Shown here: piece by piece, positions 54,661-58,166 of the stretch | Layout of the letters: every line of letters begins with the position of its first letter | How positions within the stretch are numbered: position 1 is the stretch's first letter | DNA from: S015-6 sp964384945 | GTDB taxonomy: Bacteria > Desulfobacterota > DSWW01 | Length of the DNA: 58,166 nucleotides | Assembly (NCBI GenBank): GCA_964384945.1 | Contig: CAYLMK010000029.1 | Coordinates: forward strand, 1 to 58,166 | Direction of reading: 5' to 3' | Translations under genes and position numbers: made by a program | Notes under the pieces: generated by a model | Told to the model about the DNA's origin: nothing | The model's database searches: none | What the model saw: only the letters and a program-made list of their open reading frames with translations

Positions 54661-54738
54661 TCGAGCCCAAGGCCCGCCGCCGCTTGATGACGGATACCAC
54701 ATAGCCAAACGTTTAGCGTCCAACAGGGAGCGTTTACG

Positions 54739-55341
54739 ATGGAAGGCAGGCTGGTTCAGGAATTCAAGAAGGGACTCTGGCAGGAGATCCCGCCGTTTCG
54801 GCTGGTCTTGGGTCTGTGTCCGACCCTGGCCGTGACCAAGGCGGCGGACACCGGCCTCGGGATGGGCATCGCCGCCACCTTTGTCCTCGTGTTTTCGAAC
54901 ATCATCGTCTCCATGCTTCGGAACGTGATCCCGAACAAGGTGAGGATCGCCTGCTACATCGTGGTTATCGCCACCTTCGTCGTGGTCACGGAACTCGTGA
55001 TGCAGGCTTACACCTACCCACTGTATGAGGCCCTGGGGATCTTCATCCCGCTCATCGTGGTCAACTGCATCATCCTGGGAAGGGCCGAGGCCTTTGCGGG
55101 CAAGAACACGGTCCTGCTCTCGGCGGCCGACGGGCTCGGAATCGGTGTGGGCTACACCCTGGCCCTCACCTTCCTGGGCTCCTTGCGGGAAATCTTCGGG
55201 GCCGGAACCCTCTTCGGAAAGGCCGTCATGGGCTCGAGCTTCGAGCCCTTCAGCTTCATGGTGCAGGCCCCGGGCGCCTTCGTGTGTCTTGGAGTTCTCC
55301 TGGGCTTGATGAATGTGTTCGAGGCCTACCGAACCCGATGA
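54739..55341 (+). CDS. rnfE: Rnf complex subunit RnfE
   Basis: The 200-residue, six-helix membrane subunit has the two conserved Cys regions (GLCPTLAVT and VVNCIILGRAEAFA) that with RnfA form the intramembrane iron site. AGGGAGCG precedes the ATG. It lies 78 bases after rnfG, the only loose spacing in the operon. Confidence 0.96.
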   Translation: MEGRLVQEFKKGLWQEIPPFRLVLGLCPTLAVTKAADTGLGMGIAATFVLVFSNIIVSMLRNVIPNKVRIACYIVVIATFVVVTELVMQAYTYPLYEALGIFIPLIVVNCIILGRAEAFAGKNTVLLSAADGLGIGVGYTLALTFLGSLREIFGAGTLFGKAVMGSSFEPFSFMVQAPGAFVCLGVLLGLMNVFEAYRTR

Positions 55342-55383
55342 GGGCACGTTGAATCAAAGAAGGCGTAAGAAGGGAAACGAAAT

Positions 55384-55956
55384 ATGGAATTCCTGACCCT
55401 GACCGTAAGCGCGATCTTCATCAGCAACATCCTGCTGGCGCAGTACCTGGGCAACTGCCCGTTCCTGGGCGTCTCCAAGAAGATGGACACGGCCATCGGG
55501 ATGAGCGGCGCCGTGATCTTCGTGCTGACCCTCTCCGGGATCATCACATGGGCGGTCCAATACAAGGTTCTGGTTCCTTTCGGCCTGGAGTATCTGCAGA
55601 CCATCGTGTTCATCCTGGTGATCGCCGCCCTGGTTCAGTTCATCGAGATGTTCCTGAAAAAGAGCGTCCCGCCGCTCTATCGCGCGCTGGGCATCTTCCT
55701 GCCCTTGATCACGACGAACTGCGCCGTGCTGGGCGTTGCCCTGCTCAACATCAAGAAGCAGTACGACTTCGCCCACATGCTTGTCTTCTCCGTGACGTCC
55801 GCAGTGGGCTTCTCTCTTGCCCTGGTGCTCTTTGCGGGCATCCGGGAAAAATTCGAGACGGCAAGGATTCCGGGCAGCTACCAGGGAACCGCCATCGGAC
55901 TGGTGACCGCCGGCCTGATGGCTCTGGCCTTTCTGGGCTTTACCGGGATGGTGTAG
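55384..55956 (+). CDS. rnfA: Rnf complex subunit RnfA
   Basis: The 190-residue, six-helix membrane subunit is homologous to RnfE in inverted topology. Cys motifs QYLGNCPFLGVSKK and TTNCAVLGVALL correspond to the RnfE motifs and complete the [2Fe-2S] site in the membrane. It starts 42 bases after rnfE. Confidence 0.97.
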   Translation: MEFLTLTVSAIFISNILLAQYLGNCPFLGVSKKMDTAIGMSGAVIFVLTLSGIITWAVQYKVLVPFGLEYLQTIVFILVIAALVQFIEMFLKKSVPPLYRALGIFLPLITTNCAVLGVALLNIKKQYDFAHMLVFSVTSAVGFSLALVLFAGIREKFETARIPGSYQGTAIGLVTAGLMALAFLGFTGMV

Positions 55957-56015
55957 AAGAAAGGGGATAACGTTGACGGCAACCTGAAAGGGTTTGGCAT
56001 AGAAGGGGTACGACA

Positions 56016-58115
56016 ATGACCATCGCATTCATCTGCCTGTTCGGCCTGGGGTTCGTTGCAGCCGTGGGCCTGGGTGTGGCCTCCCGGCTTTTTTATGTGG
56101 AGGAGGATCCGCGGATCGCAGAGGTGGAACAGGCCCTGCCCGGGGCCAACTGCGGAGGGTGCGGGTTTCCGGGATGCAGCGCTGCCGCGGAAGCGGTCGT
56201 GACCGGCAAGGCCCCTGCCGACGTGTGCGTGGCCGGCGGGCCGGCCGTGGCCGCCAAGGTCGGGGCGGTCATGGGGGTGACCGTGGGCCTGAAGGAGCCC
56301 GAGCTTGCCAAGCAGAGCTGTTCCGGCGGTGACCGGGCCGAGGATCGCTACCTTTACAGCGGGATGCCGGACTGCCGGGCCGCCCACCTTCTCTTCGGCG
56401 GGCAGAAGAGCTGCAGGATCGGCTGTCTCGGCTTCGGAAGCTGCGTGAGAGCCTGCCGATTCGGAGCGATCGAGATGGGCAAGCACGGGCTGCCGATCTT
56501 CAAGCCGGAAAAATGCGTGGGCTGCGGTGCCTGCGTGAAGACATGCCCGAAGGGGATCATCTCCCTGATCTCGAATACGACACGGCTGATCCATCTGAAC
56601 TCGGTGGACGAGTGTCTCGCTCCCTGCCGGCAGAGGTGCCCGGCCCAGATCGACATACCGGCCTACATCGATGCCATCCGCCGGGGCAACTATGAGGAGG
56701 CGGTCCGGGTTCTCAAGGAGCGAAACCCGCTGATCCTCGTCTGCGGAAGGGTCTGCCCTCATCCGTGCGAGGACTGGTGCCGGCGCGGGGAGAGCGGAAA
56801 GGACGATCCGGTTGCCATCAACATGCTCAAGCGTTTCGTGGCCGATTGGGAGATGAACTCCGGAAGGAGGGTCGACGTGACCGTGGCCCCGGAAACGGGC
56901 AAGCGCGTGGCCGTGATCGGAAGCGGGCCTGCCGGCCTGAGCTGCGCCTATTTCCTCCGCCGACTGGGCCATCAGGTGACCCTCTTCGAATCCATGCCCA
57001 ACCTGGGGGGCATGCTGCGGTACGGGATTCCGGAGTACCGGCTTCCGAAGAAGATTCTGGACTGGGAGATCCAGGGGATCCTGGATCTTGGCGTCGAGGT
57101 TCGCAAGAATGTTCGTTTCGGTGAGGACTTCAACCTGGAGTTTCTGCTCGCCTCCGGTTACGAGGCGGTCTTCCTTGCCGCCGGCGCATGGGTGAGCTCG
57201 AAGATGCGTTGCGAAGGGGAGGACATGGAGGGTGTCTGGGGCGGGATCGAATTCCTTCGTATGCGGGATCTCGGTGTCCGTGTGGACGTGGGCAGGAGGG
57301 TGGTTGTGGTAGGCGGCGGCAACACCGCGATCGACGCCGCCCGCACCAGCATACGGCTCGGTGCCGAGGTCACCCTGCTCTACCGGCGCAGCCGCAAGGA
57401 GATGCCGGCCAACGAGATGGAGATCGTCGCCGCGGAGGAAGAGGGCGTCAAGTTCCACTTTTTGGCCGCACCCAGCCGGATCATCGGTGACGAGAACGGC
57501 CGGGCAAGGCAGCTCGAGTACATCCGGATGGAGCTCGGCGAACCGGATGCCTCGGGCAGAAGACGGCCGGTCCCGGTCCAAGGCTCGGAGACCCTGCTCG
57601 ACGTCGACACCGTCATCGCGGCCATCGGTCAGCAGGCGGAAAAGGCCATCATCGAGAAGGACAAGAGCCCGAGGCTCGAAAGGCTGACCTACACCCGCTG
57701 GGGTACGATGGAAGCCGGCGAGGATACGGGGCAGAGCAGCATCCCCTACCTCTTCACGGCCGGGGATTTTCTCACCGGCCCCGCGCTCGTGGTGGATGCC
57801 ATCGGCGGCGGGCGCAAGGCCGCCCGTGCGATCCATCTCTACCTGACGGGCCAGAAGGTCGACGTTCCGGCCGACATCCAGAAGAAGCGGATCCCGGAGA
57901 GCGAGCTCAGGGAGGTGGAGGGCATCGAAAAGAAGGGGCGGCCTCCCATGCCGGAGCTTCCTGTTGAAGAGAGGGTTCGGAGCTTTGACGAGTCGGAACT
58001 CACGCTCTCCGAGGAAGAGGCTCTCCAAGAGGCGGCGCGCTGCCTGCGCTGCGGCGTGACCTGCTACTGGCGGGACGACCAGCCGCGTTACTCGGACGAG
58101 AAGGACGCCGCCTAG
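56016..58115 (+). CDS. rnfB: RnfB fused to a GltD-type FAD/NAD(P)H oxidoreductase
   Basis: The 699-residue fusion has an N-terminal membrane helix, then the RnfB cluster domain (Cys46, 49, 54 and 71; GANCGGCGFPGCSAAAEAV), then two ferredoxin-like clusters (Cys133, 137, 143, 147 and Cys167, 170, 173, 177). From about residue 195 it becomes a GltD/NfnB-type module: Cys-rich CLAPCRQRCPAQIDIPAYID, FAD motif GSGPAGLSC (302-310), second dinucleotide motif VVGGGNTAIDAART (431-444), and YRRSRKEMP (456-464), whose Arg pair suits NADPH. A final Cys region (CLRCGVTC) follows. Normal RnfB is about 190-330 residues. It is last in the operon. Confidence 0.95.
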   Translation: MTIAFICLFGLGFVAAVGLGVASRLFYVEEDPRIAEVEQALPGANCGGCGFPGCSAAAEAVVTGKAPADVCVAGGPAVAAKVGAVMGVTVGLKEPELAKQSCSGGDRAEDRYLYSGMPDCRAAHLLFGGQKSCRIGCLGFGSCVRACRFGAIEMGKHGLPIFKPEKCVGCGACVKTCPKGIISLISNTTRLIHLNSVDECLAPCRQRCPAQIDIPAYIDAIRRGNYEEAVRVLKERNPLILVCGRVCPHPCEDWCRRGESGKDDPVAINMLKRFVADWEMNSGRRVDVTVAPETGKRVAVIGSGPAGLSCAYFLRRLGHQVTLFESMPNLGGMLRYGIPEYRLPKKILDWEIQGILDLGVEVRKNVRFGEDFNLEFLLASGYEAVFLAAGAWVSSKMRCEGEDMEGVWGGIEFLRMRDLGVRVDVGRRVVVVGGGNTAIDAARTSIRLGAEVTLLYRRSRKEMPANEMEIVAAEEEGVKFHFLAAPSRIIGDENGRARQLEYIRMELGEPDASGRRRPVPVQGSETLLDVDTVIAAIGQQAEKAIIEKDKSPRLERLTYTRWGTMEAGEDTGQSSIPYLFTAGDFLTGPALVVDAIGGGRKAARAIHLYLTGQKVDVPADIQKKRIPESELREVEGIEKKGRPPMPELPVEERVRSFDESELTLSEEEALQEAARCLRCGVTCYWRDDQPRYSDEKDAA

Positions 58116-58166
58116 CCCCACTTTCGCTATTCGGGGCATGAGACAGGAAATTTAGAGGTATTCTCT
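58116..58166. other. Window end after rnfB
   Basis: A five-base inverted repeat (GCCCC at 58115-58119, GGGGC at 58133-58137) lies just after the stop, with no T run; a weak terminator at best. Confidence 0.25.

Noticed and set aside
58115..58137. Short inverted repeat after rnfB considered as terminator
   Set aside because: Five-base stem, 13-base loop and no T run; too weak to call.

Overview
The window looks like the replication-origin region of a high-GC, strictly anaerobic, cytochrome-bearing bacterium, most likely of the Desulfobacterota (the former Deltaproteobacteria). Four things point there: a ferredoxin-dependent 2-oxoacid oxidoreductase, a cytochrome-linked Rnf complex, an F-type ATP synthase split into two operons with paired b and b' subunits, and a class III tetraheme cytochrome c. 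No rRNA gene or CRISPR array was seen and no tRNA was recognised. The taxonomic placement is inference.

Layout. 1-3.2 kb: the 3' part of an RHS-repeat protein and a small membrane protein that could be its immunity partner. 3.2-5.8 kb: a graveyard of mobile and toxin-antitoxin debris (two REP-associated tyrosine transposase ends, a cut-off lipoprotein start, IS3 and IS1634 transposase ends, and a dead hicBA pair). 5.8-27.2 kb, all on the minus strand: atpC-D-G-A-H-F-F', parB-parA with a perfect parS, rsmG, a low-molecular-weight phosphatase, an mrfB-mrfA-like repair pair, a TPR lipoprotein, gyrA, gyrB, dnaN and dnaA. About 27.3-27.4 kb: a cluster of DnaA boxes, the likely oriC. From 27.8 kb, mostly on the plus strand: korDABC, a tandem-ACT protein, carA-carB, hemL, then atpZ-atpI-atpB-atpE, which complete the ATP synthase on the other side of the origin.

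39.5-51.2 kb is mixed accessory and housekeeping content: an FAD oxidoreductase, an Lgt-like membrane protein, a secreted subtilase, a CPBP-type membrane protein, a glycosyltransferase behind a Crp/Fnr regulator, an FGGY kinase, a MoeA-like protein, an orphan ParA-type ATPase and a PurN-like formyltransferase. 51.2-58.1 kb is a complete rnf operon: tetraheme cytochrome c, rnfC, D, G, E, A and an RnfB fused to a GltD-type FAD/NAD(P)H module.

How it fits together: Kor-type enzymes reduce ferredoxin, Rnf couples ferredoxin oxidation to ion pumping, and the ATP synthase uses the ion gradient. The c subunit keeps part of a sodium-site signature. The Rnf set is unusual: RnfC has lost recognisable NADH/FMN motifs, RnfB has gained a pyridine-nucleotide module, and a membrane-anchored cytochrome leads the operon. 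The rnf promoter overlaps a perfect inverted repeat of TetR/FadR-operator style. Other standouts are a DnaA without domains I and II, and a single base in the hicBA remnant that removes both the antitoxin stop and the toxin start.
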